NCBI RefSeq assembly: GCF_019320115.1
Contig: NC_089598.1
Location: 31,019,983 to 31,083,982 of the forward strand
Length of the DNA stretch: 64,000 bases
DNA from: Miscanthus floridulus
Taxonomy: Eukaryota > Streptophyta > Magnoliopsida > Poales > Poaceae
Reading direction: 5' to 3'
Notes under the pieces: model-generated
Told to the model about the DNA's origin: nothing
The model's database searches: none
What the model saw: only the letters and a program-made list of their open reading frames with translations
Translations under genes and position numbers: made by a program
Part shown: one piece after another, positions 37,555 to 50,986 of the stretch
Layout: each line of letters starts with the position of its first letter
How positions within the stretch are numbered: position 1 is the stretch's first letter

Positions 37555-38560
37555 TCTACAAACAAAGCTACAAAAGTGCTGGCGGGTGGTAGTGCAGTCG
37601 CTTTTACACTATTTTTTCTATGTTCTATTGCAAATTTCATGTGACAGCTAGCAACTGTATGAACGCTGAAAGGACGACGAATGTACGTGCGCACAATATC
37701 TTCAGTGGGGCGATAGAAACTCAATTCTGGGCGGCGATGTTAATGTTCTACAGCAAAACAAAGACATTCAGCCTGTTCGGCAGGCCTTGCTGGGCTGAAT
37801 GTGCTGGGGCTTATCAGCCCAGCCGTTCGGCAGCCCAGCCCCAGCCGAACGGCTGGAGATAAGCGACGGCCGGGCACTGCGTGTCGCTCCCTGCGTCCTC
37901 TTTTCCCCTTTAACCGCATGGCTAGGGTTTCCCCGCACTCTCGGCGCTCGTCCGCGTCTCAGCGCCCGATTCTCGGTGGTCGTTGATGCCGTGTCTCTTG
38001 TCCGCGTCGGTGGCCACCGGATCCGTCTGCACCCGCCTCTCTACGCTGTCCTCCTCGTCGGGCCTACGATGACAGTGACCTCCGCCTCCTTCCCCGACCC
38101 CGCCTCCATCGACAGCGCCTTCATCCAGCAAGGTAACCCTAGGATCCCACGCAGCCGTCCACTCATCCGGCCGCCTCTGAGCCCCAGCTCGTCGTCTTGT
38201 AGGTTGACCCCTGCACGGCTAGGGTTTCCCCGCACTCTCGCCGGGCCTCGGTGACAGTGCTCTCCGCCTCCCTCCCCGACCCCGCCTCCATCGACGATGA
38301 CTCCCTCCAGCACGGTAACCCCCCCGGATCCCATGCCGCCGCAGCCTCACCCGGCCGGATCTAAGCCCCACTGCCTTGTCTTGTAGGTTTACCTCCGCGC
38401 CGCACCCCTCATCACCGCTAGGACCCGGTCGACGTCTTCTCCTTCCAGGTGTTTCCGAGCCGCCGTCATCCTTGCAGGGCCCCGTCTGCATCGACATCGA
38501 CTGGCTCCAGCAAGGTACCCCCGGATCTAGCACTCACTTCTGGAGCTGGCTACTGTCAAT
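37555..38560. repeat. GC-rich exon-like tandem repeats, copy B
   Basis: 37,555-38,117 is absent from copy A. It includes a stretch rich in CAGCCCAGCC/GGCTGGGCTG inverted motifs at about 37,765-37,860. The following units (about 38,080-38,250 and 38,250-38,410) repeat CCCCGACCCCGCCTCCATCG, GGATCCCA and CTTGTAGGTT. No protein is recognised. Confidence 0.55.
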
Positions 38561-39894
38561 TTTGAAGTCATGCAGCTAGTCTTTTATAGAGCTGGCTTTA
38601 CTGATCGGATAGACTTTGTGGCAAGATCAGTTTGGGGCTCTTGCACTTGGGGGTGCTAGGGTTTAGCCCATCATTTCCAAATTCGCTATTTGCTTTTTGA
38701 TCATAGGCTAGGAATCACTTACAGTGCTTTTTGTTTACACTGAAATGCTTGACCTTGGTATTGGTACCCAAGATATTAATTCAGATTAGGATGTTGATTC
38801 CGCTTACTTTTAGCATATAGCATATAATATGGATAGCCCTACAAGATACCCTCACATGATGTTGACATGTATGTACGAGGCTAGCTCTTGATCAAGAGCT
38901 AGTTTTTCTCTATCTCTCTTATTAAAATATGAAGAAAATGTTTAGTTCTAGCTCATGAGTCAATTGTTGGAGCTACCCTTATTACATTCACATAAACATA
39001 CTGGTAGATTTGTTCTCTAAATTAATTGAAAGGTACCGGACACCCATATAAAGATACATTATTCAGGTCGAGTATTTAATCTTGAGAAAAGTGTTCTCTC
39101 ATGTAACTGCAAACCGAATCATTCCTTTGCTTTGTTAGAGGGAGAGGAAGCTTCGCTTTTATGACATTTTGGATCTACACACTAATTAGCATATTGCCTA
39201 ACGCCTTTGATTCCATCTATATCGGTCGTAATTGGATATGTCTTTTTTGTTGGATTTGTCTCGATCATCCTCTAGGAGCACATAATTGATTTAGAGCCAA
39301 GACAATTAATCAAAAGCATTTAAAAGAAGTTTGATATATTCTGCATGTTCAAGATCATGATCGACAAAAAAATATTTTGCCATCAGCATATTGTAAGACA
39401 TTTACTAAATGCGGAACCACTCCCACCCACAAACTGGTAATGTTCTCTTTTGCTCCAGCCATTCAAATTGCCAATAGATTAGCAACTAGGTTGTATAAAA
39501 TTGAAAAAAAAAGTGGACCACCATGCCTAAGACATTTTGTGTGTGGGAAAGAAGTCTCCAACATCACCATGCATTTATCTTGACGCCCACACACCCTTTA
39601 CAAATATTAATAATGGAGGAACTAGAATTGCCAACATATCAACAATTTAGTTGAATAAAATTGGGATGGTGGGGTGGTCCTAGCTCTGACCCGCCAAAGG
39701 TTCCAGGTAGTTATGGGTGACTACAATGAAAGAAGCACGCCCTGCACCTGTTGATCAAGACAGCAAGGCAGATAATTTTACGCCAGTGCTTACGTCCCCA
39801 TGATGGCGATAACTACTACTAACACCAACAGGTCTACACGGTCACCATGCATGTTGTTAGATCATAATTGGCCTTGATTTTATTCGACTAAAGT
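38561..39894. other. Non-coding, no gene recognised
   Basis: Counterpart of 4,331-5,690 in copy A. AT-rich; nothing recognised. Confidence 0.6.
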
Positions 39895-41398
39895 CAATAA
39901 ATCCTAAGACCTAGATTAAATGTTATGTATGATCAAGTACGCAATGAAAGAGAACAACTAGTTCAGGTACTTCAATACAAGTAGATCTGCTTCCGAGTGG
40001 ACGTTCGCGGGACTGAATTGTGTGCCTCGGTCTGCATCGACGGTGGTTCATAATATCTCAGCAAGCTCACTATGTCACCTAGTGGGCTACAACTCCAATG
40101 ATTTCTTTCTTATTTATATGATCAATATGATGTCAATGGGTAGATCACACATGTATATACTTCACAAACTTTTTGCTAATTTTTGGATTTAATTATGCCC
40201 GAATTTCCCTAAACATCTAACGATCCAAAAACCCTATAATAGGTACATTTTGGTTACTGGTTTTGATGTTGCTTCGAAGCCAAATGTATTTGATTATATG
40301 AATTACAAATGGTGGTGTGCTAATATGGTCTTGTGGTTGACAACTATGAACATCTTTTATATTGCATAACGAAAGGCCAAACAGTTTACTCCTGAACAAG
40401 AGCAAGTTTTCAAGGTTGCCGAAAACCTGTTTCGAGATGTCATAATAAATGTTTTAGGTGAAAACATTGTGGACATCTACATGTTGTCTTTTGCCAAAGA
40501 AATGTGGGAAGTGATTGAGACAAAATTTGGCGTTTCCTAATGCTAGGAGTGAGTGCTATGTGACTACAAGATGACCGATGACCGTTCTATAGTAGAACAG
40601 GCACATGAGATAAGGAAATGGCAAAAGAACAACATTCCTCGTGTGTGTTGCCTGACAAATTTCTGGCTAGTGGTATCATCGCGAAGTTACCACAATCATG
40701 GAGGGAATTTTCCACTACTCCAAAAACACAAGCGACAAGAGTTGCTGACCTTAATGGTTCCCTTGATGTTGAAGAGAAGGCTAGGACAAAGACACTCACA
40801 GGAGAAGAGTTAAGTCTATGTATGGTCTGAAATAAGCACCTAAGCAATGGCATGAGAAGTTTGACAAAACTTTGACATATGCTAGTTTTTGTTGTGAATG
40901 AGGCTGGCAGATGCGTGTACTATTTCTATGGTAGGGGTGAAGGTGTGGTCTTGTTTTCGTATGTTGGTGATGTACTGATCTTTGGAATCAGCCTTAATTT
41001 GATTAAAGAGGTGAAGGACTTCTTGTTCAACAAATTTGTGTTCTCTCCTTGCTCCCGACATATAGCACACTCCTGTTCCTGGCAATTCAATCCACGACGA
41101 AGGAGAACATCTACTTTAGTAGTACATGTACGACTACTTTCTTATGGTTGTTCGCAGGACTGTATTGCGTACCTCGTCTTGCATCGACTGTGGTCTACAA
41201 TATCAGTAAGCTCCCTATGTCGCCTAGTGGGAACGAAGTAGCGGCCTTGGTCCTGTCTTAGGGTATATTGCTACAACTCCAATTGTTTTATTTCTTTTTA
41301 TATGATCAATATAACGTCAATGGATAGATCATACGTGCACATACTTGTCAAAAATATTTTACTAAGTTTTTGGAATAAATTATACTCAAATTCGCCTA
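39895..41398 (+). mobile_element. Decayed Ty1/copia element (copy B)
   Basis: Counterpart of 5,695-7,185. Old LTR remnants at about 39,895-40,210 and 41,075-41,398 surround gag pieces (40,242-40,830, with KMTDDRSIVEQAHEI) and a reverse transcriptase piece (40,850-41,040, FSYVGDVLIFGIS at the degraded YVDD box). It has different frame disruptions from copy A, so the two have decayed independently since duplication. Confidence 0.7.
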
Positions 41399-41429
41399 AA
41401 TCACTACGGGATACTGATTAATTACCGAG

Positions 41430-41975
41430 TGTGATAAACACTCGGCAAATATGGATAAACACTCGGTAAATTGTTTACCGAGTGCCACACTCGGTAAACA
41501 TGACTCGGTAAACAACGACTCGGTAAAGTTAGTTTACTGAGTGTCAAATAACGGGACACTCGGAGAATAAATCTTACCGAGTGCTACGCCGGCACTCGGT
41601 AAACAACTACGACGTGACGGTCGTCAGTCCCCAAGCTCGCCGTTAACGGCGTCGTTTACCGAGTGTTATACATAGCACTCGGTAAACAGATAACCATTTT
41701 CATGATTAAAACAATTCCGCAAATATTTTTCCCTAATATAGTTTACCGAGTGTACCAGTAACACTCGGTAAACATGTAACTCGTTAACCGAGTGTTCCAC
41801 TCGGTAAAAAATGGCACATATATCCGAGTGGGTCGTGGCACTCGGTAAAAAATGGCACCACTCGGCAAAATTAACAGAATCAGAACCAATTTGGTTCTGT
41901 TCTCTGTTTTACCGAGTGTAGCACTCGGTAAACATGACCTTTACCGAGTGTAACACTCGGTAAAACTTGTCCACA
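41430..41975. repeat. CACTA subterminal repeats, left
   Basis: About 20 copies of ACCGAGTG or CACTCGGTAAA in both orientations, often as ACCGAGTGT plus ACACTCGGTAAA pairs with short spacers. Confidence 0.9.
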
Positions 41976-42369
41976 GTATTTTTTTTGTTTGTTTCAGTGC
42001 ATATCCAGCCACAATTAACAACAATTATAACAGAATATCACAGTTACCAACAGATAGACAATATATATCACATATATGTCCACAAATGTCACATCCACTC
42101 ATTATAACCAACATATAGCTACAACAAATGTCACAAGCACAATGCAAAGTCCACAAACACCATCAACATGTCCAAAGTCCACAAAGTTCAACCCACTTCT
42201 AAGTTCAACATACAAACAAGTGAAACATGGTCCTGTCACATGGTCGGAGCCCTACCGAGAAACGGAGACAAGTCCAAGTCTTGATCGTTGTTCGATCCAG
42301 CTGTAGAAGGTCCCTGGAATGAGGGAGCAAAAGAAAATAAACATATTTGTCAATTAATCATAAGGTAGT

Positions 42370-43410
42370 ATGCCAAATTCAAATATTCCTTCGAAAGACC
42401 AGTTAACAGTGACATCAATATATAGGCATATAATAGATAACACATATCAAGTTAGTTGCTGTTTAGGTCTCCTCTATGTGCAAGATATCGACAAACTTAA
42501 ATCGCAAAAGTTTTTTAGATTATCTCTGGAAAGCAAAGGAACAGAACAACATGATTTGGAAAGCAAAGGAACAGAACTAGGGCCGCTCTCCCAGCTAACA
42601 GATCTTCATATCTGTTTCTTGGAGAATGTAGCTTCTTCCTCATCTGCTATACTGGCCAAACTTGGTGAAAAGTACCACCTAAGATATCTGTCACTGTGTT
42701 GTACCAGTAGACTTGGCGATGATGGTGTGTTGGTAAAAGAGGAAGAAGGGATCTCTGAGAAAGATAAGTGGCAAATCAAGGAGGTTTTTGATGAGCTCTG
42801 CCCTCCACTTGGCTTAGAAAACCTTAACGTTGAAGGGTATTTTGGTCAGCGGCTCCCAAGATGGATGATGCCGACAGCAGTCGCACCACTTCGGAGCTTG
42901 AGGATTCTAATGATGGATGACTTGGCCTGCTGCACAGAGCTTCCTAGTGGCTTGAGTCAGCTCCCCTGCTTGGAGCTTCTGCAGATTGTTCGTGCCCCAG
43001 CAATCAAGCGTGTTGGGCTTGAATTCCTACAACCAAGCAATCATGTAGGGGTTGCGTTTCCCAGATTACATGATTTGATTTTTGGTAGATTTTTCGAATG
43101 GGAGGAATGGGTGTGGGAGGAACAAGTGAAAGCCATGCCTATCTTGGAGAGGCTTAAACTCAACATGTGCAAGTTGAGCCACATGCCTCCTAGTCTTGCC
43201 TTCCACGCAAAGGCATTGAAGGAATTAGGCATCTATGGTGTCAAGAACCTAAGCTCTTTGGAGAACTTCACTTCTGTTGTCAAGGAATTAGGCCTTGCCT
43301 TCCACTTGTTAGATGAGTTCAGACAGCCAAGGGTTTGGTCTTCAACTACCACAAGTACTATCAGAAACTCTAGTCCAAAACACAATTGCTCATCACCACT
43401 CAAAATCTAA
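42370..43410 (+). pseudogene. Captured NLR (disease-resistance) leucine-rich-repeat fragment
   Basis: A 346-codon open frame. From about residue 75 it reads like the C-terminal LRR region of a grass CC-NB-LRR protein: LGPLSQLTDLHICFLENV, YHLRYLSLCC, RLPRWMMPTAVAPLRSLRIL, LPSGLSQLPCLELLQI and MPPSLAFHAKALKELGIYGV. There is no coiled-coil, NB-ARC or P-loop region, and the first 70 residues have no resemblance to an NLR, so this is a fragment and not a receptor gene. Positions 43,484-43,600 repeat the 3' end of the fragment (43,315-43,410) in diverged form. It lies wholly inside the CACTA element and has kept its frame open, which suggests recent capture or chance. Confidence 0.8.
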
Positions 43411-44483
43411 CTTCTCAGAGCAGGAAGTAAAGAAAAATGTATATAAACTAATAATAAAAAGGTTGAGAACTGGTACTTAGGAGCTCAGACAGCCAAGGGT
43501 TTGATTGTCAAATACTACCATGATAATATCTGAAACTCTAGTCCCCAAAAGTTGCTCTTCACCACTCTCATTTCAAATGAACCATTGTAACCACACAGAA
43601 AAGAAGACACGAATCCAGTCTATGATGCTGCCTGGAACAAAGAGAAAATAGCATCTACTTAGGATAATTATCTAAAGTAGTTGGTGGCTGTGTCAGCCCT
43701 TATCTTTATCCCTAGCATCTACTTTAGCATCTCTAGAATATGCTGTAGCTTTCTTAAGGCTCAAGCAAGCTTTCTTAAGGCTCAAGCAAGCTATCCTATA
43801 TGTATCCCAACCCTTCCATAGTTGTGGCATGGCTAATGAAATCTGAAATTTTGCCCCAAACCTGTGTTTTGGTTCTAACAGTAGCCACTAACCAGGCCAA
43901 CCTAGCAAATAATTCCAATGATTTCTATACAAGCTCAAATCAATTTGGTCAGTCCTGTTATAAATACAACTAGTCAATAGAGGGCGTGAGCTACATGCAA
44001 AGGCAGCCAAAACTACAGAGGTTGTACATCAGACAGATGAATTAGTCTGACATATAAGTAGCTAACTTCCTTGTTCTGAAGGCTGAAAAAATAATTATGT
44101 TGCAACGAAAAGGCAAAATATGTGGCTTAAACCCACAGAAGTAAACAATCTTGTGCTGTTATTTAACTCCCAGCTCACAGTACAGAGCCGAAGCTGATGA
44201 CAACACACACTCTTCGAGTTTTTCAGCCTCAACACAAATCAGAAAGCACTAGTGCAAGGATAGTTAAACTCGGTTCCGATTTACCCAGTATAATTATTTG
44301 AGAGAAATAACTAAACTACAATACTATTACTAAACTGCAAATGCATTTGGACACCGCCCAGTCTTGTCATGCGGGTGCAGCAGCTCCAAGTAGGAGCTAC
44401 GCAGGAACTTGAGCCGATTGCAGACTCCAAACACTGGACGACTTCATGAGTGGCCAATGGGATGCAAGGTTTGCACCAAGAAA
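43411..44483. other. CACTA interior, no gene recognised
   Basis: AT-rich DNA between the NLR and LINE fragments. TTCTTAAGGCTCAAGCAAGC is tandemly repeated at about 43,751-43,792. No gene recognised. Confidence 0.5.
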
Positions 44484-45130
44484 AATTCTCAAGTTGGACT
44501 TTGAGAAAGACTGACAAACAGAATTGAGACTTCCTTTTTGAATGTCTCAAGCAAAGAGGTTTTGGTGTTAAATGGTGTGACTCGATTAAGTTAGTAATGA
44601 GCTCTGGCACTGTTAGTGTCAAGGTGAATAATTCTAATGGAAGTTATTTTAAATCTGGTAGAGGGGTTAGACAAGGGGATCCCCTGCTGTCTCCCTTCCT
44701 TTTCAACATAGCTGCTGATACTTTGGCTAAAATGATTTCTCTTGCTCAAAGTAATAATCTGATTAAGGGGTTGGTTCCTGAATATATTGAAAATGGGGTA
44801 GCAGTTCTTCGGTATGATGATGACATGATTCTGTGCGTCCAAGATGATAAAGAGCAAGCTGCTCATCTCAAACTTCTTCTTTACCTTTATGAGAAGATGT
44901 CTGGTCTGAAAATTAACTTCTCTAAGAGTGAGGTCATTAGATAAGTCAAGATGACACTAAAAGCCTGGAATTTTCCAATATGTTCAACTGTGCAATTGGT
45001 AAATGGCCCATTAAGTACTTAGGAGTTCCTATGGCTAGCTGTAGACTCAAATCAGGCCTTAGTGGTGAACATATATCAGTTGTGTCATGTAGTTGTAAAC
45101 AAAGGTTCCTTACATTCAGGTTGAACAAAT
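44484..45130 (+). pseudogene. LINE reverse transcriptase fragment inside the CACTA element
   Basis: Reads KILKLDFEK, then CLKQRGFGVKWCDSIKLV, GRGVRQGDPLLSPFLFNIAA and RYDDDMILCVQDDKE, then KINFSKSEVI, and in another frame IGKWPIKYLGVPMASCRL. This is the central reverse transcriptase of a plant L1 element, with the YADD active-site box altered to YDDD. Frame changes occur after LDFEK and after SEVIR. It is flanked by unrelated DNA with no tail or target duplication, so it was moved as part of the CACTA element or predates its cargo. Confidence 0.85.
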
Positions 45131-45179
45131 CATGACCTACTTAGAAAAAAAGGACACTCAATCAAATGAAAAGCATCAC

Positions 45180-45655
45180 GGCGCCATGATGTTTGCAGCC
45201 ATCTACTAATACTAGTTGCATCACGGCGCCACCAGACGGAGGGGAGAGGTGGGCAACAGGGCAGGTACCTGCCGTCGACGGGAGCAGGCAGGGGTCCCTT
45301 GTCGCCACCGGTGCGGCGGGAGCACGTACGGAAGGGGAGGCCGCGGTCAGGGGAGGGGAGAGAGTGCTCGCCGTCGCCGCTGCTGCTGGGGCCCACCCCA
45401 CCCCACCTCGCGGGAACGGGAGCGAAGGAGGGAGCACGGGGCGGCGTCGGCGGAGGGGATCGTCGTCCGGTGCGCCGGTGCCGCTGTCTCTCTCTCCGTC
45501 TCTCTCTCTCTCCGTCTCTCCGGTGGCGGCGGCTGTGGGGGACCGCCCGGTGGCGGCGGTGGTGGAGGGGAGGAGGCGGCCGCGGCGGTGGGGATCAGGC
45601 GTGTGCGGTGTGTGTGTGAAAGTAGGAAACGATTTGAGGGAGAAACGGCTTGTTG
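45180..45655 (-). other. GC-rich exon-like block in the CACTA element
   Basis: GC-rich DNA containing tandem GAGAGA/CTCTCT motifs. Read on the minus strand it looks like a 5' exon next to the right terminus, with donor-like GGCAGGTACC at about 45,263. Overlapping open frames in four of six frames show low-complexity composition, so none is credible as a protein. It may be the transcription start region of the parent CACTA gene or a captured first exon. Confidence 0.4.
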
Positions 45656-45659
45656 AATG

Positions 45660-47070
45660 CTTCTGTTTACCGAGTGCCTAGATGTACGACACTCGGTAAA
45701 CTCAAGCACCGCAGCCCTGGTACATGTTTACCGAGTGCCCCGATCTACGGCACTCGGTAAACATAAGCATGGCAGGCAGGTGGGCCGTGGCTAATCTTTA
45801 CCGAGTGTTTTAGGTCACACTCGGTAAAAGTCTCCATTATTTCATGCAAAACAAAAATGAAAAAATGCCAATTATTTCATGCCCCGAAATTGCTTGTTTG
45901 AGGCCCTAAATGAATTCAAATCAAAAAGTGGTCAACTACAAAGTTTCATAACTTTTTGAGATCTACAATTTTCATTTAGTAAGTTTTTCCATCCGAGGTC
46001 GTTTGAAAAATTTGAATTTTAAATTTGAGAGATTCAAACGTAGTTTTGCATGATAAGATGATTTCAAATCAAAAAGTTGTCAACTACATAGTTTCAGAGT
46101 TACATAAAACTATGTAGTTGACTACTTTCAGAGTTACATGAAACTATGTAGTTGACAACTTTTTGATTTGAAATCATCTTATCATGCAAAACTACGTTTG
46201 AATCTCTCAAATTTAAAATTCAAATTTTTCAAACGACCTCGGATGGAAAAACTTACTAAATGAAAATTGTAGATCTCAAAAAGTTATGAAACTTTGTAGT
46301 TGACCACTTTTTGATTTGAATTCATTTAGGGCCTTAAACAAGCAATTTCGTTTTTTCAATGGTACAATGGTACACAGGTCATTTTGAACTTTTATAATGG
46401 CACACGGGTAAAAAAGGTAATTTTTACTCTGGTTCGTAGCCACCTCCGTTAGAATTGAATGGCAAGCTGACGGAAGTGGTATACAGAGCAAAAGAAATTT
46501 CAAAGAGGGTATTGGAGAACCTTTTCAAATTTCAATGGTACACAGGTCATTTCAATATTTTATAATGGCACATAGGTAAAAAACTCAATATCATATGTGG
46601 ATAGAGGGAAAAGAATGAAGGGAACAAACAAGAAATTTGGTTGAATTTTACCGAGTGTTGCTCCAGTACACTCGGTAAAAGATAGTGTTTACCGAGTGTT
46701 GTGAACTTACACTCGGTAAAAGATAGTGTTTACCGAGTGTTGTGAACTTACACTCGGTAAAACTTTATTATTACCGAGTGCAAATACTTCTACACTCGGC
46801 AAACATGTCATGCCGTGACGCCGTTTGGCGCACGGTTGGTACACTAGGAGACGTGGCAGCTCAATACCGAGTGTCTCTTTTTACCGAGTGCGCCCCTTCG
46901 GTAAAATTGTAGTTCTACCGAGTGTTTGAGGTTACCGAGTGTTCGGACTCGGTAAATAGGTCTACTACCGGGTGTTTATGTTTTCCGAGTGTTGGCACTC
47001 GGTAATAAATGTTTTCCGAGTGTCCCGACTTTTGACACTCGGTAAATATATGGGCACTCGGTAACTACAC
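45660..47070. repeat. CACTA subterminal repeats, right
   Basis: ACCGAGTG/CACTCGGT units at 45,668-45,830 and 46,645-47,065, interrupted by the long inverted repeat at 45,885-46,350. Two tandem copies of a unit beginning GATAGTGTTTACCGAGTGTT lie at 46,681-46,761. Confidence 0.9.
45885..46350. repeat. Long inverted repeat (211-bp arms, 44-bp spacer)
   Basis: Left arm 45,885-46,095 and right arm 46,140-46,350 are nearly perfect inverted complements (one G/A difference noted in GTTTGAGGCC versus GTTTAAGGCC). The spacer itself repeats part of the arm (ACTATGTAGTTGACT). Transcription across it would give a hairpin of about 200 bp, a typical substrate for Dicer-like enzymes. It contains no gene. 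Confidence 0.9.
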
Positions 47071-47087
47071 AGTCTCCGGTAGTGAAT

Positions 47088-48326
47088 ATCTTCACATGCT
47101 ACACTGAGGAACTTCAACAACCCAAGGGCACTTTTCAAGTTGTGAATTAAGTGTTCAGGGCGTTCATATGTTAGGCGAGTCAAGACTCTAAGGGTTAACA
47201 TGAATTAATAGATTTTTATGGTACACTACATGTCACAATAGATGGCAACAACTCCATAAAAGAAGCAATGAATGAAACAGACATGATATAATCAACGGGG
47301 ACAATGCTGTTGCTGATATCTTTGTGGGCCACAAGGATCATGGGAACTTCATAAAGATTGAACTTCTGAAAATTGTAGAGACCGACCTTCTGAAAACTAC
47401 TATCACTAGATCTGTTGTTAATTAAAAATCGTTTCTTATACTTATAATACTAAAAAGCAAAAAAAAAAGTCAGGCTTCATCTTGAAAAACAAGCGACATG
47501 TATGTCTTTCGCCCAATTTAGGTTACCTCATTAGAAAACCTAATTATTCCACAGTTTAGATGTTCCTAGGATTAGTCACAAACGAAATTAGAATGCTAGA
47601 TGCTAACAAAATGTTGGCAATATTTTACTCAAAACTCAAGAACGCAATCTCAAGTATGCAAGCAAAACCTTAGATCCCCGAGTTTACGGAGTAGAGAAAT
47701 AGAAAAAAAATACAAGAATAGAAAAGGAATAGGTGTGTATAACAAGGGAACCTAAAACACTGCAATTTTGGAAGATTTGGTGTTTGCGCCAAAGGAATAT
47801 GAGCACCACGGGAATTTAAGGATTAGTGATAAACATAATTGCTTGGACTAAACAAGAACTACATAAAGAATTTTTTTCTTTCATAAAGCAGCATATATTA
47901 GTTAATAAATCAAGATATCCTGGTCGGCCACTTATGCTAGTGCTTTGTTGAAACCATGGACTCTAGTTTTTTAGTGTTAATCAATTTGTGCTTGGCGGTT
48001 GCTTCCATGAAAGCATGCACCAATAACATTAGTAATCATGAGTCTCTCAAACTTCGTGAAGAAATTGAAACCAAGAGGTGGCGGTGGATTCTCTCATTCC
48101 TTCAAAACGTACAAGCGCAAAATCCTTCGCTCTAGAAAGGAATTCACAAATCCTCCACTCCAAACGCTACTTTAGTGTTTGAAACTACATGAATCTGATT
48201 CCTTTTGAATTGTAATCCAAACAGAGCCTTACAAAATCTAGTTTGGACTGAATATTTTTATAACCGGAAGAATATAGAGTCAATGAGGATTCAATGAGTT
48301 GCCACATAAGGATTTAGACTAACATT
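47088..48326. other. Non-coding part of copy B
   Basis: Resumes the copy A match at 7,188. 47,453-47,951 is present only in copy B. It includes an A-run (47,460-47,468) and AT-rich DNA with no gene recognised. AAGCATGCACCAATAACATT at 48,010-48,029 is the likely ancestral form of the filler found in copy A. Confidence 0.55.
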
Positions 48327-48435
48327 GGTCATGTTCGCTTATGCTGAAATTTGGCTTATGCTGATGCTGATGCTGAAATATTGTGAGAGGAAAACACTGT
48401 TCTATGGCTAAAAAGTAGCTCAAGTGAACAGGGTC
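48327..48435. mobile_element. MITE with hAT-like termini (copy B)
   Basis: Counterpart of 7,961-8,069. Left terminus GGTCATGTTCGCTT has one more change than in copy A; right terminus AAGTGAACAGGGTC. Same 109-bp length. Confidence 0.55.
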
Positions 48436-48803
48436 ATAATTTGCAGAAGAAGACTAAAGAAACGCTTTGTAAGCTCACAAAAAGCTATATGCTCACACGG
48501 TACAATGAAACGCTACAAGAGGATTCCATTGTTGTCTTCCAAAGAAGGGAATTATGAAAAGGCACAGGTGACAAAAATTCTTCTTGAACAAGTCTCCAAA
48601 CCAGACGATCTAGAAAATAGTAGATATTTTTTCTAATAATTCCAGCAAGCACATTTATTTCAACTCACAATAGTACAGAATCAAACAACATGATATAAAT
48701 GACTCTCCCACAATGTCAATAAAGAATGGTGGAAATAATGATGAACTCATACTTGATGAACCATCCACATTATTAGTTGTGATCAGTTTGATTATCTGCA
48801 TGA
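48436..48803 (-). other. 3' flank of the OPR gene, copy B
   Basis: Matches 8,070-8,418 of copy A with small changes, including an extra 18 bp (about 48,780-48,797). Likely includes the OPR 3' UTR. Confidence 0.4.
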
Positions 48804-50103
<1,300 letters not shown>

Positions 50104-50197
50104 TCACTTGCTAGCTGCTTCGCTTGCTCTGTTTCTCGCTTTGCTTCTGTTCTGCTTCGCTTGCTTTGTTTCTGGCTTTACACAAGAGGTGTCGCTG

Positions 50198-50205
50198 TTT
50201 ATATA
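50198..50205 (-). promoter_or_regulatory. TATA box of OPR copy B
   Basis: TATATAAA on the minus strand, about 145 bp upstream of the start codon, inside ACACGTATATAAACAGCGAC. The leader is shorter than in copy A. Confidence 0.7.
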
Positions 50206-50426
50206 CGTGTTGGTGTGCCCGCCAGCCGTTTGTTCAGACCTGCGGCGGCAGCAGCGTGCAACCACGGCCATGCGCCCATGATTTCTCCTGTTCTCACGCA
50301 GGTTCATTATAACGGGTCGTGTTTTGGCTCCAACCACAGGTGAAGTTCAGGCAGCGGCCTCTTTTGACTTGTGGAGTTGTGGTGCAAAAAGTGCACGTCA
50401 CCTACAATAAGCGATGACGCTACTAC

Positions 50427-50432
50427 CACGTG
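50427..50432. promoter_or_regulatory. G-box 1 (CACGTG) upstream of OPR copy B
   Basis: Same CTACTACCACGTGTGAC context as in copy A, about 375 bp upstream of the start codon. Role inferred from motif only. Confidence 0.5.
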
Positions 50433-50980
50433 TGACATTTTACAGGTAGGATCTTCTTCGCTGATCATTCCTGTATAATTTTTTGATATTTTACTACATT
50501 CACATAAATGTATTCGTAGTTCATGTGTTGAAGTATGATCGGAATCCCAACTTACGGGCTGGAATGTTTGGAGGTCCACGGTTCGGGTTATGTTAATTAA
50601 CGACCGTATTGGATTACAGTGTAACCGTTTTATAAATATATCTTGTAAGCCACAAGGAAAGAGATGAGACGACTCGTTATATTCCCTGCGTTTTGTAAAA
50701 TCCCCTCATATAATGAAAATCGACGGTTGATGCTCATGATTTTTCCCCACAAGGGTTTTTCACGTAAAAATTTGTGTCTCAGGTTCTATCTTTATTTGCT
50801 AACAGCATCGGAAGCACTTTGTATATGTTAGGTTTAGCCCCACATCAGTAATTAATGGTGGGGGAGCACAACATATAAGGCGGGGACAGTCCTCACCTAT
50901 CAGACAGCGGCCTCTTTTGACCTGTGGAGTTGTGGTGCGAAAAGTGCACGTCACCTGCAATAAGCGATGACCCTACTACC

Positions 50981-50986
50981 ACGTGT
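50981..50986. promoter_or_regulatory. G-box 2 (CACGTG) upstream of OPR copy B
   Basis: The duplicate of G-box 1 in the second unit, about 930 bp upstream of the start codon. Confidence 0.45.

Larger units (their letters stand above)
41402..47084. mobile_element. CACTA (En/Spm-type) element with captured sequences, non-autonomous
   Basis: The left end is CACTACGGGATACTG and the right end is CAGTCTCCGGTAGTG, terminal inverted repeats with two mismatches in 15. AAT duplications flank both sides (41,399-41,401 and 47,085-47,087). Copy A holds the empty site at about 7,187. Both subterminal regions are packed with ACCGAGTG/CACTCGGT units, the sort of short repeats that bind CACTA transposase accessory proteins. 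No TNP2 transposase frame is present. The interior holds an NLR leucine-rich-repeat fragment, a LINE fragment, a GC-rich exon-like block and a long inverted repeat. Total 5,683 bp. Confidence 0.95.

Noticed and set aside
41430..41975. Regularly repeated ACCGAGTG units resembling a CRISPR-like or satellite array
   Set aside because: Repeats are short, occur in both orientations and lie next to the CACTA terminal repeats; they are subterminal transposase-binding repeats.
42370..43410. Possible functional NLR gene
   Set aside because: No coiled-coil or NB-ARC domain and it lies inside a CACTA element; only an LRR fragment is present.
45193..45709. Several overlapping frames of 88-162 codons on both strands
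   Set aside because: Open in four frames because of GC-rich, low-complexity DNA; composition, not coding, explains them.
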